This document shows, one piece after another, positions 1-7,598 of a DNA stretch of 64,000 nt. Numbering within the stretch: the stretch's first letter is position 1; each line of letters begins with the position of its first letter. A model generated the notes under the pieces. That model saw only the letters and a program-made list of their open reading frames with translations, searched no databases and was not told the DNA's origin. Made by a program: the position numbers and the translations under genes. Origin of the DNA: JALZKA01 sp963721645. GTDB lineage: Bacteria > Actinomycetota > Thermoleophilia > Solirubrobacterales > 70-9. The stretch lies in NCBI GenBank assembly GCA_963721645.1, contig CAVRJK010000002.1:434001-498000 (forward strand), written 5' to 3'.

Positions 1-202
1 TGTCGTGTCCGCCGTCGATTCGCGACGGCTTCGCGAGTCGGCCACAGATATCGAACGGATCGCGGCCAAGTGGCCCCTCTACGTGGGGGGAGCGGGCGCA
101 TCCAGTCGTTTTGCGGATCGCATCGGAGCGACATTCCTGGAAGGCGAGCCGAGCTACGGTGCGGCGACGCTGGATGCCACCGCGGCCGCGGCGGCGGCCT
201 GA
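1..202 (+). CDS. C-terminal fragment, probable B12-binding-domain protein
   Basis: An open frame enters from the left edge and stops at 200-202. The GTG at position 5 is internal, not a start. The visible 66 residues contain a helix followed by W-P-L-Y-V-G-G-A-G-A and then A-D-R-I-G-A-T-F-L-E-G. This resembles the last strand and helix of the Rossmann-like cobalamin-binding domain found at the end of MerR-family light or B12-responsive regulators. The alanine-rich tail is probably disordered. The identification rests on this short C-terminal resemblance only; the DNA-binding part lies outside the window. Confidence 0.5.
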   Translation, partial: VVSAVDSRRLRESATDIERIAAKWPLYVGGAGASSRFADRIGATFLEGEPSYGAATLDATAAAAAA

Positions 203-206
203 CCGG

Positions 207-770
207 CTAGCTGTACTTGTCCCACTTCTTGAGGGACTTGGTCACCGACCTGGAAGGCCGGCCACCCTCGTAGTAGCCGGGCGAGGTCCACTTTTCGAAG
301 TGAAGGTGGCAGCCTGAGGCGTTGCCGGTGTCGCCGACCTCGCCAATCTTTTCGCCCTTGCGGACCTTCGATCCTTCGCGCGGGATCGCCTTTCGCTTCA
401 AGTGCATATAGGCGAAATCGACCCCGGTGCCGTCTGCGTCGAGCACGATGTAGTTGCCGGCCGAGGAGTGGGTGTCGACCGTCTGGACCTTGCCGCTGCG
501 GTTGGCGACGAGCTTGCTCCCGCATCTGGCAAATACGTCTTGGCCCTGGTGGCCGCGATTGGCGCCGAAGCCGTCGCCGTAGTCGTGCGGCGCCTGGATC
601 GGAAAGATGAAGTTGTGGCCACCACCACCGCCCGTGCCGCCACCACCGCCACCGGCGCCGACTCCGCCTCCCCCTCCGCCGGCGACGGCGCTTGAGGTCA
701 GCGCGACAGGGGCGATGAGCGCGAGGGCCGCGAAAAGAGCGGGGAAAAGATGTTTGCGAGGGCTGGGCAT
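207..770 (-). CDS. Secreted M23-family peptidase (LytM-like)
   Basis: The protein has 187 residues. An N-terminal signal peptide ends near A-V-A-G, followed by a glycine-rich linker (about residues 31-51) and one M23 peptidase domain. Zinc ligands are visible as G-H-Q-G-Q-D and H-L-H-F-E, the HxxxD and HxH motifs of LytM endopeptidases that cut peptidoglycan cross-links outside the membrane. The C-terminal W-D-K-Y-S tail is shared with the paralogue at 3154-3699. No Shine-Dalgarno sequence is visible; instead a 22-bp sequence shared with that paralogue lies 2 bp before the ATG. The gene is convergent with the fragment at 1-202. Substrate specificity cannot be read from the sequence. Confidence 0.9.
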   Translation of the reverse strand: MPSPRKHLFPALFAALALIAPVALTSSAVAGGGGGGVGAGGGGGGTGGGGGHNFIFPIQAPHDYGDGFGANRGHQGQDVFARCGSKLVANRSGKVQTVDTHSSAGNYIVLDADGTGVDFAYMHLKRKAIPREGSKVRKGEKIGEVGDTGNASGCHLHFEKWTSPGYYEGGRPSRSVTKSLKKWDKYS

Positions 771-772
771 TC

Positions 773-794
773 TGTGAGCGAATACTAATAGCAG
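773..794 (-). promoter_or_regulatory. Conserved upstream sequence of M23 peptidase gene (copy 1)
   Basis: Read on the minus strand it runs CTGCTAT-TAGTATT-CGCTCACA and ends 2 bp before the ATG. It matches 20 of 22 bases in front of the second M23 gene (3702-3723). The T/A-rich part could be a -10 region close enough to the start for leaderless transcription. The function is inferred from conservation and position. Confidence 0.45.
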
Positions 795-883
795 GCTCAG
801 GTGACGCCCGAGCTGCCTGGTGGCCTTCGTAAGTGCGTATTCGACGCCTGTCAGCGAGATCCGCCTCGCCTGGGAATGAAAAT

Positions 884-916
884 GAGACGAGGCGCCCCAA
901 AAGGACGCCCCGTCTC
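884..916 (-). terminator. Rho-independent terminator of the hydrolase-EVE operon
   Basis: A GC-rich hairpin has outer arms GAGACG and CGTCTC, inner GC arms and an AAAA/TTTT loop. On the minus strand it is followed by ATTTTCATT, the expected T-rich tail. It lies about 170 bp downstream of the EVE gene stop. Apart from this hairpin and the peptidase upstream element, I see no gene in 795-1088; a further weak hairpin lies near 945-980. Confidence 0.6.
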
Positions 917-1088
917 GGCATCGGAGGTGTCCCGGGGCTCAGGTCTGGGTCCGCTAGGGACGGATTCCAGACTCTCCTCGGGTATCAGGAATGTCTTCGG
1001 CGCGCAGGCGTGCAGGCTTGCCTGAGCGGTCCGAATATGGACGGTTGTACGAGGGCCGCGGAGAATGCGAGCCGAAGGCGCCCTGGCC

Positions 1089-1550
1089 CTAGACGGTTTC
1101 GGGGGTGCGTGCTGCGCTTTCGATGCGGGTGCGGAGCTTTTTGGCGTCCGCTTCGCCGATCACGCGCAGTTGTCCCTGAAAGGCGAGATGCCAGTGGTCC
1201 TCAGGCCACTTGGCGATGTGCTCGAGCTTGCCGACCATCTCCTCGGCGGGCACGAAGTCGTCCTCGGCCAGGACCACGGCGGGCTCTGCTTCCACTCGCC
1301 ACGGATAAGCCTCCGGCTTTTTCTTCTTTCCCTGCGGCCAGATCGGCGTGCGATCCTCGAACATCCCGGAGCGCACCTTGGCCACGCCTCCGAACGCCTG
1401 CAGCCCGGAGACATAGAAGATGATCTCGTCGCCGGGCTCGAAGCCCTCCGCCATGCGACGGCGGCCTTCCTTCATTCCGATCACGTCAAATCCACGCTCG
1501 ACGTAGATCCGGAAATTCTCGACGCCGCCGGTGAGGATCCAGGTCTGCAC
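1089..1550 (-). CDS. EVE-domain (PUA-like) protein
   Basis: The protein has 153 residues. It starts M-Q-T-W-I-L-T-G and contains the EVE-fold signatures F-E-P-G-D-E-I-I-F-Y-V-S-G near residue 40 and a long aromatic segment ending W-H-L-A-F-Q-G-Q-L-R-V-I near residue 130. EVE domains are related to PUA and YTH domains and bind modified nucleobases in DNA or RNA. Here the domain fills the whole protein, as in stand-alone members. It begins 11 bp after the stop of the alpha/beta hydrolase gene and is probably cotranscribed with it. The biological ligand is unknown. Confidence 0.8.
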   Translation of the reverse strand: MQTWILTGGVENFRIYVERGFDVIGMKEGRRRMAEGFEPGDEIIFYVSGLQAFGGVAKVRSGMFEDRTPIWPQGKKKKPEAYPWRVEAEPAVVLAEDDFVPAEEMVGKLEHIAKWPEDHWHLAFQGQLRVIGEADAKKLRTRIESAARTPETV

Positions 1551-1561
1551 GAGGGCGGAGC

Positions 1562-2398
1562 TTAGAGCCCGGCGGCCGGCGATATGTGTTCCTCGCGCCG
1601 CGCGACCACTCTGCCGATTACCGCTGCCGTCTCCTCAGCGGCCGAGACGATGCCATCGGTCACAAAGGTCTGTCCGGCGTCGGGGAAGAGCTCGTTCGTG
1701 ACCTCTTCGAGCTCGGCCGCGGATGGAAACCAGCTTCCAGCTCCTCCGAGCGTGTCGGAAAGACAGATGTGCATCCGGTCTCCAAGCCGGTGGGCGGGAG
1801 CTGCCGCACCGGTGTCCGCTGCCCAGTCGCGGGCGCGCTTGGAGGCGGCTTCGGCGTCGACGTACTCCATCTGAATCTGGACGCGTTCCTTGATCTGTTC
1901 CTCGGTGAGGTGCGTGTTGGCCCCGGAAAGCGCCGCGCGAACGGCGCCGCGGTAGTCGGCTTCGAGCTGCTGGAGGTAGGCGCCGATCACGGCCTCGGAG
2001 GCGAGTAGAGACTCGGAGTTGCGAAGCGCTCCCACACTGAACGGGGCGGACCCGACGCAAACGACGGCATCGAGAAGTTCGGGGTGGGCATCGGCGACCC
2101 TTACCGCGCGGTTAGCCGCATCGACCAGGCAGAGCGCAACCGCGACGCCTCCGACCGCCTCGCAGAGGACCTCGAGATCCGAGATTCCCGTCTCGAGCCC
2201 GTAGGGGCCTACCCGCTCGGACTTGCCCGTCCCACGCTCGTCGAAGCGAACGACCCGGAAATCCTTTTCCAGCGCCGCCTCGATGGGATCGAAGACGGAA
2301 GGGTGCATCGCCCAGTAGGGAGCGAGAAGCACCGTAGGGCCCGAGCCTCGCTCCTCCCAATGGAGCCGGACGCCGTCCCTGGATGTTGCGTTGGGCAC
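1562..2398 (-). CDS. Alpha/beta-hydrolase-fold protein with altered nucleophile elbow
   Basis: The protein has 278 residues. The start region D-G-V-R-L-H-W-E-E-R-G-S-G-P and the R-F-D-E-R-G-T-G-K-S segment (about 51-60) are typical of alpha/beta hydrolases. At the position of the usual G-x-S-x-G elbow the sequence reads L-V-D-A-A-N-R-A, so the serine is replaced, with aspartate the likely occupant. An Asp nucleophile is known from haloalkane dehalogenase-type members, but the C-terminal half shows no clear catalytic His. The protein may therefore be an unusual enzyme or a non-catalytic homologue. It is the first gene of a two-gene operon with the EVE protein. Confidence 0.7.
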   Translation of the reverse strand: MPNATSRDGVRLHWEERGSGPTVLLAPYWAMHPSVFDPIEAALEKDFRVVRFDERGTGKSERVGPYGLETGISDLEVLCEAVGGVAVALCLVDAANRAVRVADAHPELLDAVVCVGSAPFSVGALRNSESLLASEAVIGAYLQQLEADYRGAVRAALSGANTHLTEEQIKERVQIQMEYVDAEAASKRARDWAADTGAAAPAHRLGDRMHICLSDTLGGAGSWFPSAAELEEVTNELFPDAGQTFVTDGIVSAAEETAAVIGRVVARREEHISPAAGL

Positions 2399-2510
2399 GC
2401 CTTCGAGTCTAGGTGGGGGTTAGCGGTTACCTTGACGTTGATCAGGGAAACCGCCCAGATGCCTCGCGATACCCGGGAGGCATTGATCTGCGAACGAAAC
2501 GAGGAATGAA

Positions 2511-3032
2511 ATGTCACACTCAGCTGAAGCAGGAGTCGGCCGCAAAGACATCCTGGCCGCGGAGAACGCCGAGGCGCGCGAAGAGGTAATCAGCCTCCTC
2601 ACCAAGGCTTACTGGATGGAGATCGAGACGGTGATGAGCTACATCGCGAACTCGGTCAACCCCGACGGCGTTCGCGCCCAGGAGATCAAGCAGTCGCTCG
2701 CGCAGGACATCACCGAGGAGCTCGCTCACGCTCAGCAGTTCGCCGAACGGATCAAGGAGCTCTATGGCGTCGTCCCGGGCTCATCGGACTTCTCTGCCGA
2801 GCAGTCCTTCTTGCAGCCCCCCGGCGACCAGGTGGACATCGTCCACGTGATCAAGGGTGTCATCGAGGCCGAGGCGGGCGCGATCGAGCACTACTCCCGG
2901 ATCATCGAGTTCTGCTCGGACACGGACCCGGTCACCGAGGACATGATGGTCGCGATCCTGCGTGACGAGCAGGGGCACATGCGTCAGTTCGAGGGGTTCC
3001 TTCGCGAGTACGAAAAGGAGGGCCTCGCCTAG
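2511..3032 (+). CDS. Ferritin-like (bacterioferritin/Dps-type) protein
   Basis: The protein has 173 residues and is predominantly helical. It contains repeated metal-binding patterns of a four-helix ferritin-like bundle: E-I-E near residue 43, E-E-L-A-H-A-Q near 70, E-A-E-A-G-A-I-E-H-Y near 125, and D-E-Q-G-H-M near 153. These are the E...ExxH pairs that hold a di-iron centre. An AACGAGG Shine-Dalgarno sequence lies just upstream of the ATG. The likely role is iron storage or peroxide/iron detoxification. No heme-binding Met typical of true bacterioferritins is obvious, so the subfamily is left open. The gene is divergent from the hydrolase operon. Confidence 0.85.
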   Translation: MSHSAEAGVGRKDILAAENAEAREEVISLLTKAYWMEIETVMSYIANSVNPDGVRAQEIKQSLAQDITEELAHAQQFAERIKELYGVVPGSSDFSAEQSFLQPPGDQVDIVHVIKGVIEAEAGAIEHYSRIIEFCSDTDPVTEDMMVAILRDEQGHMRQFEGFLREYEKEGLA

Positions 3033-3188
3033 AGGCACCCGGTGCCAGGCACGGTGCCTGGCACCGTCGCGGGGGTTAGGAGTACTTGTCCCACTCCTTG
3101 AGGTACCTGGAGGCACCCGGTGCCAGGCACGGTGCCTGGCACCGTCGCGGGGGTTAGGAGTACTTGTCCCACTCCTTGAGGTACTTGG
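3033..3188. repeat. 78-bp tandem duplication with palindromes
   Basis: Two copies (3033-3110 and 3111-3188) differ at one base. Each holds a palindrome with 12-bp arms, GGTGCCAGGCAC-G-GTGCCTGGCACC (3041-3065 and 3119-3143), plus the stop codon and last codons of the M23 peptidase gene. The outer copy therefore duplicates the peptidase C-terminal codons outside the gene. The palindromes sit between two convergent genes and could also terminate transcription. Confidence 0.9.
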
Positions 3189-3699
3189 TGACCTTTCGCA
3201 TCGGGCGGCCGCCCTCCCAGAATCCTGGAGCGGTGTGCATCTCGAAGTGGAGGTGGCAGCCTGAGGCGTTGCCGGTGTCGCCGACCTCGCCGATCTTGTC
3301 GCCCACGTCCACCTTGTTGCCGACCTTCGCGTCCCGCTTCTTCAGGTGGGCGTAGAGGAGGTCGACGTCGGTCCCCTTCACATCGAGGACGATCATGTTG
3401 CCGTAGCCGCTGCCGTCCATCTCGGACATCTGGATCTTCCCGTCGTTTGCCGCCACGAGCTTGCGGCCGCACTTAGCGAAGATGTCCTGGCCGTCGTGGC
3501 CGCGATTGGCACCGAAGCCGTCCCCGTACTGGTGCTTCGAGGGGAGGGGAAACACGTAGCCGTCACCGACCTTGTTGCCGGCGTCCGCGTTTTCGGCGGG
3601 CATGAATACGGCCAGTAGTGCGAAGACGATCCCGGTGAACAGGATCGCGAGCGCTCGGGTGGGCAGGGGCAGCTTTTTTTGTAAATCAATGTTGAGCAT
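3154..3699 (-). CDS. Secreted M23-family peptidase (LytM-like), second copy
   Basis: The protein has 181 residues and a hydrophobic signal segment at about 16-40. A single M23 domain follows, with zinc ligands in G-H-D-G-Q-D and H-L-H-F-E. It is a clear paralogue of the protein at 207-770 over the domain and the W-D-K-Y-S tail, but lacks the long glycine linker. Its last codons and stop lie inside the 78-bp tandem duplication. It follows the cyclase gene (stop at 3770) by about 70 bp on the same strand, yet carries the conserved upstream element, which suggests its own promoter. The role is probably peptidoglycan remodelling. Confidence 0.9.
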   Translation of the reverse strand: MLNIDLQKKLPLPTRALAILFTGIVFALLAVFMPAENADAGNKVGDGYVFPLPSKHQYGDGFGANRGHDGQDIFAKCGRKLVAANDGKIQMSEMDGSGYGNMIVLDVKGTDVDLLYAHLKKRDAKVGNKVDVGDKIGEVGDTGNASGCHLHFEMHTAPGFWEGGRPMRKVTKYLKEWDKYS

Positions 3700-3701
3700 G
3701 A

Positions 3702-3723
3702 TGTGAGCAAATACTCATAGCAG
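3702..3723 (-). promoter_or_regulatory. Conserved upstream sequence of M23 peptidase gene (copy 2)
   Basis: Read on the minus strand it runs CTGCTAT-GAGTATT-TGCTCACA, 2 bp before the ATG. It is the partner of the element at 773-794 with two differences. No ribosome binding site is visible between it and the start. Confidence 0.45.
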
Positions 3724-3769
3724 ACCCCCCGGGCGAAGACCGGCGCGTATCCGCCCGACTGCTCGCGGC

Positions 3770-6700
3770 TCAGGCTGATTCGGCCAGGCGAGCGACCCGG
3801 TCGGCCTCGGTCGGCCGTCCCAGTTCGCGCCAGGCATCTGCGGCTTCGCGCAGGACCTTTGCGTCGCCCGTCGCGAGGCCGCGGGCTTCGAGGGCGGCCG
3901 CCGAGCCCACGGGGTAGCGCAGCCGTTCGGCCAAGCCGCTCGCCTCGTCCGCCAACGAAGTCGCCTGTTCGGGCCGGCCCCAGAGGGTCGAGTTGACGGA
4001 TCGGGCGGCGGTCGCCTCGATGGACTGAGCCACCAGGCCGGCCCGCTCACACGTGTCCAGCGCGGCTGCCAGGGTGCCGTCGGCATCGGCAAAATTCTCC
4101 TGATCACGGAGGGTCGTGGCCAGGGCGAGAAGCGCCTGGAACGCGATCTCTGAACGCCCGACCTGCTGCGCCATCTCCGCCGCGCGCCTGAGTGAGCGCT
4201 CGGCCCCTTCGAGGTCCGACGCCCGCCAGCGAAGGGCGCCGCGAAGGAGGTGGGGGAAGCAGAGCTTTCCTGTCAGGCCTTCCCGCTCGACGAGCGCGGC
4301 GACGGTCTCGGTTCCGGTTTCGACCTCTTGCCACTTGCCGCAGTGGAACGCCAGGAGCGAGAGGGAGAAGTGAAGCTCGACCTGTGAGGGAAGATCGCCG
4401 ATCCGCTCGGCGATCCCGAGCGCCTCGCTGTACGCGTCGGTTGCCGCCTCATAGTCGGCTTCTGAAACCTCGAAGTGGTAGCCGAGGGCGAGCAGGGCGC
4501 GAATCGCCTCGCCGGGATCCGAGTCGCGGGCGAGCTCGACCGAGCGCTCGAGGTTCTCCCGGGCCCGCTCGGTGTCGCCGATCCGGCCAAAGACGCGGCC
4601 GAAGATGCCGTGCGCACGGCTGGCGGCAGCCGCTTCGGAGAGGCGCTCGGCAAGGCGGAGCGCCTTCTCCGAGGCATATATGGCGAGCATGTTGTCGCCG
4701 GTATGCATATAGAGCGAGGCGGCTTCCTCGTAGAGGCGCACCAGCTCGAGGCAGGGCGGGCCGTCTTTCAAAAGGTCGATGCCGCGCTGGTAATGGCTGA
4801 TCGAGCCTTCGCGGTCGCCCTTGTTCCAAAGGCCGGCGCCGATCTTTCGGTGAAGGTCGCCGACCCGGGCCAGATCCTCCTGCCCGCGGTGGTAATCGAG
4901 GCATCGCTCCCAGAGGTCAACCGCCTTGTCCACCCGGCCGAGGCGTAGCGCGACATCGCCGTACTTCTCGGCGATCCGAGCGCGCGCGTCGGGGTGGTCG
5001 CAGTCATCGTCACCATCGAGGCGGAGCGCCGCCTTGTAGTGGGTCAGCGCTTCCTGATTCGAGTAGAGGCCGGCCGCCACGTCGCCGGCAGCCTCGAGCG
5101 CCTCGTGCGCGCGATCGCGCACCACGTGGAGCTCTGTCTCGTCCAATCCGGCGTCTGCGCCGATCTCGGCGGCCTTACCAAGGTGATCGGCGACCATCGC
5201 GATGACCGCTTCGGTCCGGTCGGCGGCGCGATCCTCGATGAAGGTGGCCACCTCGGCGTGCTTTCGCGCCCGCACGGTCTTGGGCAGGGTCGAGTAGGCG
5301 ACGTCGCGGATCAGGACGTGCTTGAAGGCGAACTCCCGCTCGCCCGAGAGGCGCCCGCCGGCCGTCGCCACGATCAGGTCCTTCTCGGCGAGCGATCCCA
5401 GGAGGCCGTGGACGTCTCCGTCCTCGGCGACCGATCCCGCCCAGAACGTCTGGCCGACGACCGACGCGCGTTGGAGTAGGGATCGCTCTCGCGCGTCGAG
5501 TGCGTCGAGACGGGCCGCGAGCACCGCGTGGACCGTCTCCGGCAGGGCGCCATCGCCGGAGACCCCTTCCTCGAGGATGCGATTGATCATCTCTTCTGCG
5601 AACAGCGGGTTGCCACCGGAGCGGTCGGCCACCTGCGCGACCAGAGCCTCCTCGATCTCCTCGGCCCCCTCGGGCAGGAGCGCTTGGACAAGTTCGCGGG
5701 CGCCCGTCGGAGCCAGGGGCTCGAGAGCGATCGTCGTCGCGTTACGCCTGCCGCCGCCCCAGCCGGGCCTGCGGTCCAACAGCTCGTCGCGCGCAAGGCA
5801 GATGATCAGGACCGGGCCGCGCACCCAGCGCGCGAGGTACTCGATCAGATCGAGCATCCCCTCGTCGGCCCAGTGGATGTCCTCGATCGCAAACACGACG
5901 GGGCGTTCGCGGCCCGCGGCCTCCACAAGCGTCCTCACGGCCGAAAAGAGGCTGGCGCGGACCTGCTGGGGATCGTCCGCGTCAGCGGTCTCGAAGGCCT
6001 CCGGCACCTCGATGCCGAGCGGACGGGCGAGCGTTGCAGCCAGGCGATCCGGCGAGTCCTCCTCGCCCTCGGCGCAGTGGTCGCCCAAGAGCTTTTCGAA
6101 TCCCGCGCGCAGCCGCCCGAACGCGACCTCGGATTCATCGGTGTCGGCGATGCCGAACTGGTCGCGGACGATCTCGCCGAGCGCCCAGTAGGCGAGTCCG
6201 GATCCGTAGGCCGGGCAGCGCCCCACCCGCATCAGTGGCGAGCCGGGTCGCTCGGTCACCTCGCCGGCAAGCTCTCGAAGGAGCCGGCTTTTACCGACCC
6301 CGGCCTGGCCGACGACGGTGACCAGGTGGGCTCGACTCTCGCGGGTCACGCGGTCGAACATCGCCGACAAAAGCTCCGATTCGTCCTTGCGGCCGACGAG
6401 CGGGGTGGATGCGCGCGTGAGTGTGGTGCCCGCGACGGCAACGCGGACGGCCTCCCATGCCGGCACCGGCTCGGCCTTGCCCTTGAGGTTGAGCGGCTCG
6501 AGCTCGGTGTACTCGATCGACGTGCGGGTGAGCCGATGGGTTACCTCCCCGACGGTCACCGAGCCGGGGCGCGCCGCGGATTGGAGGCGGGACGCCACGT
6601 TCACGGAGTCACCGATGACTGTGTATCCGGTTCCCATCTTGCCCGCGAGGACCTCGCCGGAGTTGATCCCTACCCGCAGGGCGAAATCGACATCCGGGAT

Positions 6701-7189
6701 CTGCGCGTTGATCTCGTCCATGGCGCCCTGCATGGCAAGGCCGGCGCGCACCGCGCGCTCTGGATCGTCCTCGTGCGCCACCGGCGCTCCGAAAACGGCC
6801 ATCACGTTGTCGCCGATGAACTTGTCAACGCTGCCGCCGAAGCGGGTCACCTCGTCGCCCAGCCGGCGGAGTGCGCGGTCGACCATCGACTTGAGGGCCT
6901 CAGGGTCCATGCGCTCCGCGACCGCGGTGTATCCCGATAGATCGGCGAAGAGGACGGTGGCCTTGCGGCGCTCCTCCGGGCGCGGGTCAAGCTCGGCAGC
7001 GAGTGGCGCCGCAGGCCCCGGCGCGGGAGCGCCGGACAGCGCCGAGCCGCAATCGATGCAGAACTTCGCGCCGGGCGGGTTCTCCTTGGCGCAGTTTGGA
7101 CAGGTGCAGGCCAGAGCGACCCCGCAGGACATGCAAAAGCGAGCCCCTTGCGGGTTCTGCGTGCCGCACGCCGAGCACTCAATCCCCAT
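3770..7189 (-). CDS. Zinc-ribbon, class III nucleotide cyclase, AAA ATPase and TPR protein
   Basis: About 1139 residues, starting at M-G-I-E-C-S-A-C-G. Upstream in-frame codons look non-coding. Two CxxC-CxxC zinc ribbons occupy residues 1-50. A class III adenylate/guanylate cyclase domain follows at about 75-240, with metal-binding F-A-D-L-S-G and I-G-D-N-V-M, and G-D-S-V-N-V-A-S-R. A P-loop ATPase begins near 280 (G-Q-A-G-V-G-K-S). The C-terminal 500 residues are helical TPR-like repeats. No membrane segment is seen, so it is likely cytoplasmic. Cyclase catalytic residues look intact, so cyclic nucleotide synthesis is plausible. The signal sensed is unknown. A phosphodiesterase gene at 27145 could be the opposing activity. 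Confidence 0.88.
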   Translation of the reverse strand: MGIECSACGTQNPQGARFCMSCGVALACTCPNCAKENPPGAKFCIDCGSALSGAPAPGPAAPLAAELDPRPEERRKATVLFADLSGYTAVAERMDPEALKSMVDRALRRLGDEVTRFGGSVDKFIGDNVMAVFGAPVAHEDDPERAVRAGLAMQGAMDEINAQIPDVDFALRVGINSGEVLAGKMGTGYTVIGDSVNVASRLQSAARPGSVTVGEVTHRLTRTSIEYTELEPLNLKGKAEPVPAWEAVRVAVAGTTLTRASTPLVGRKDESELLSAMFDRVTRESRAHLVTVVGQAGVGKSRLLRELAGEVTERPGSPLMRVGRCPAYGSGLAYWALGEIVRDQFGIADTDESEVAFGRLRAGFEKLLGDHCAEGEEDSPDRLAATLARPLGIEVPEAFETADADDPQQVRASLFSAVRTLVEAAGRERPVVFAIEDIHWADEGMLDLIEYLARWVRGPVLIICLARDELLDRRPGWGGGRRNATTIALEPLAPTGARELVQALLPEGAEEIEEALVAQVADRSGGNPLFAEEMINRILEEGVSGDGALPETVHAVLAARLDALDARERSLLQRASVVGQTFWAGSVAEDGDVHGLLGSLAEKDLIVATAGGRLSGEREFAFKHVLIRDVAYSTLPKTVRARKHAEVATFIEDRAADRTEAVIAMVADHLGKAAEIGADAGLDETELHVVRDRAHEALEAAGDVAAGLYSNQEALTHYKAALRLDGDDDCDHPDARARIAEKYGDVALRLGRVDKAVDLWERCLDYHRGQEDLARVGDLHRKIGAGLWNKGDREGSISHYQRGIDLLKDGPPCLELVRLYEEAASLYMHTGDNMLAIYASEKALRLAERLSEAAAASRAHGIFGRVFGRIGDTERARENLERSVELARDSDPGEAIRALLALGYHFEVSEADYEAATDAYSEALGIAERIGDLPSQVELHFSLSLLAFHCGKWQEVETGTETVAALVEREGLTGKLCFPHLLRGALRWRASDLEGAERSLRRAAEMAQQVGRSEIAFQALLALATTLRDQENFADADGTLAAALDTCERAGLVAQSIEATAARSVNSTLWGRPEQATSLADEASGLAERLRYPVGSAAALEARGLATGDAKVLREAADAWRELGRPTEADRVARLAESA

Positions 7190-7331
7190 GTGCCAGAGGT
7201 TACGTGGAGCACGCTCGCCGCCAAGGTGAGATGGATCACATTGGGCGGGCTTGACCGGTCGACACGCAAGGACACCTGTGACGAGTTCTCCCCGGCGCGC
7301 CCAGGCCAAGGGTTGCGAGAACCGACGCCAG

Positions 7332-7598
7332 TCAGTCGATCGGGATCTCGGTGATCCTCGGGCCTTCGTCGCCCGGTTCTTCGTCCAGGCGCTCCACGTA
7401 GCGATCGATCACCGCTTTCATCGTCAGGAGGGCTTCGCGCTGCACGTCCTGCCAGCCGTCGCGGAGCTCGTCGGAGGCGGTGGCGCGCAGGATGTCCGCG
7501 GCGCGGCAGATCGGGCACAGCTCGACGCAGTCGCGCTGGGACGTGTGGCGAGCAAGCAGGTCGCCGAGCTCAGATGGGTCTGGACCGCGGGCGCTCAT
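7332..7598 (-). CDS. Small conserved protein coupled to the ArsA ATPase
   Basis: The protein has 88 residues and a C-P-I-C pair near residue 28, followed by a long acidic helical region (D-G-W-Q-D-V-Q-R-E-A near 48). Its start overlaps the stop of the ArsA-type gene by 4 bp, so the two are translationally coupled. I do not recognise a named family. The CxxC pair with a Cys upstream (R-D-C-V-E-L-C) could hold a metal. The pairing suggests an accessory to the ATPase, which is inference. Confidence 0.65.
   Translation of the reverse strand: MSARGPDPSELGDLLARHTSQRDCVELCPICRAADILRATASDELRDGWQDVQREALLTMKAVIDRYVERLDEEPGDEGPRITEIPID

Noticed and set aside
795..1060. Possible c-di-AMP (ydaO-type) riboswitch before the M23 peptidase
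   Set aside because: Such switches often control cell-wall hydrolases, but the conserved core blocks could not be matched on the minus strand, and the paralogue has only 70 bp of upstream space.
3033..3188. CRISPR-like repeat
   Set aside because: There are only two adjacent copies without unique spacers, and they include codons of the peptidase gene.
5528..6940. 470-residue plus-strand frame opposite the cyclase gene
   Set aside because: It is a shadow of the ATPase and cyclase domains on the minus strand.
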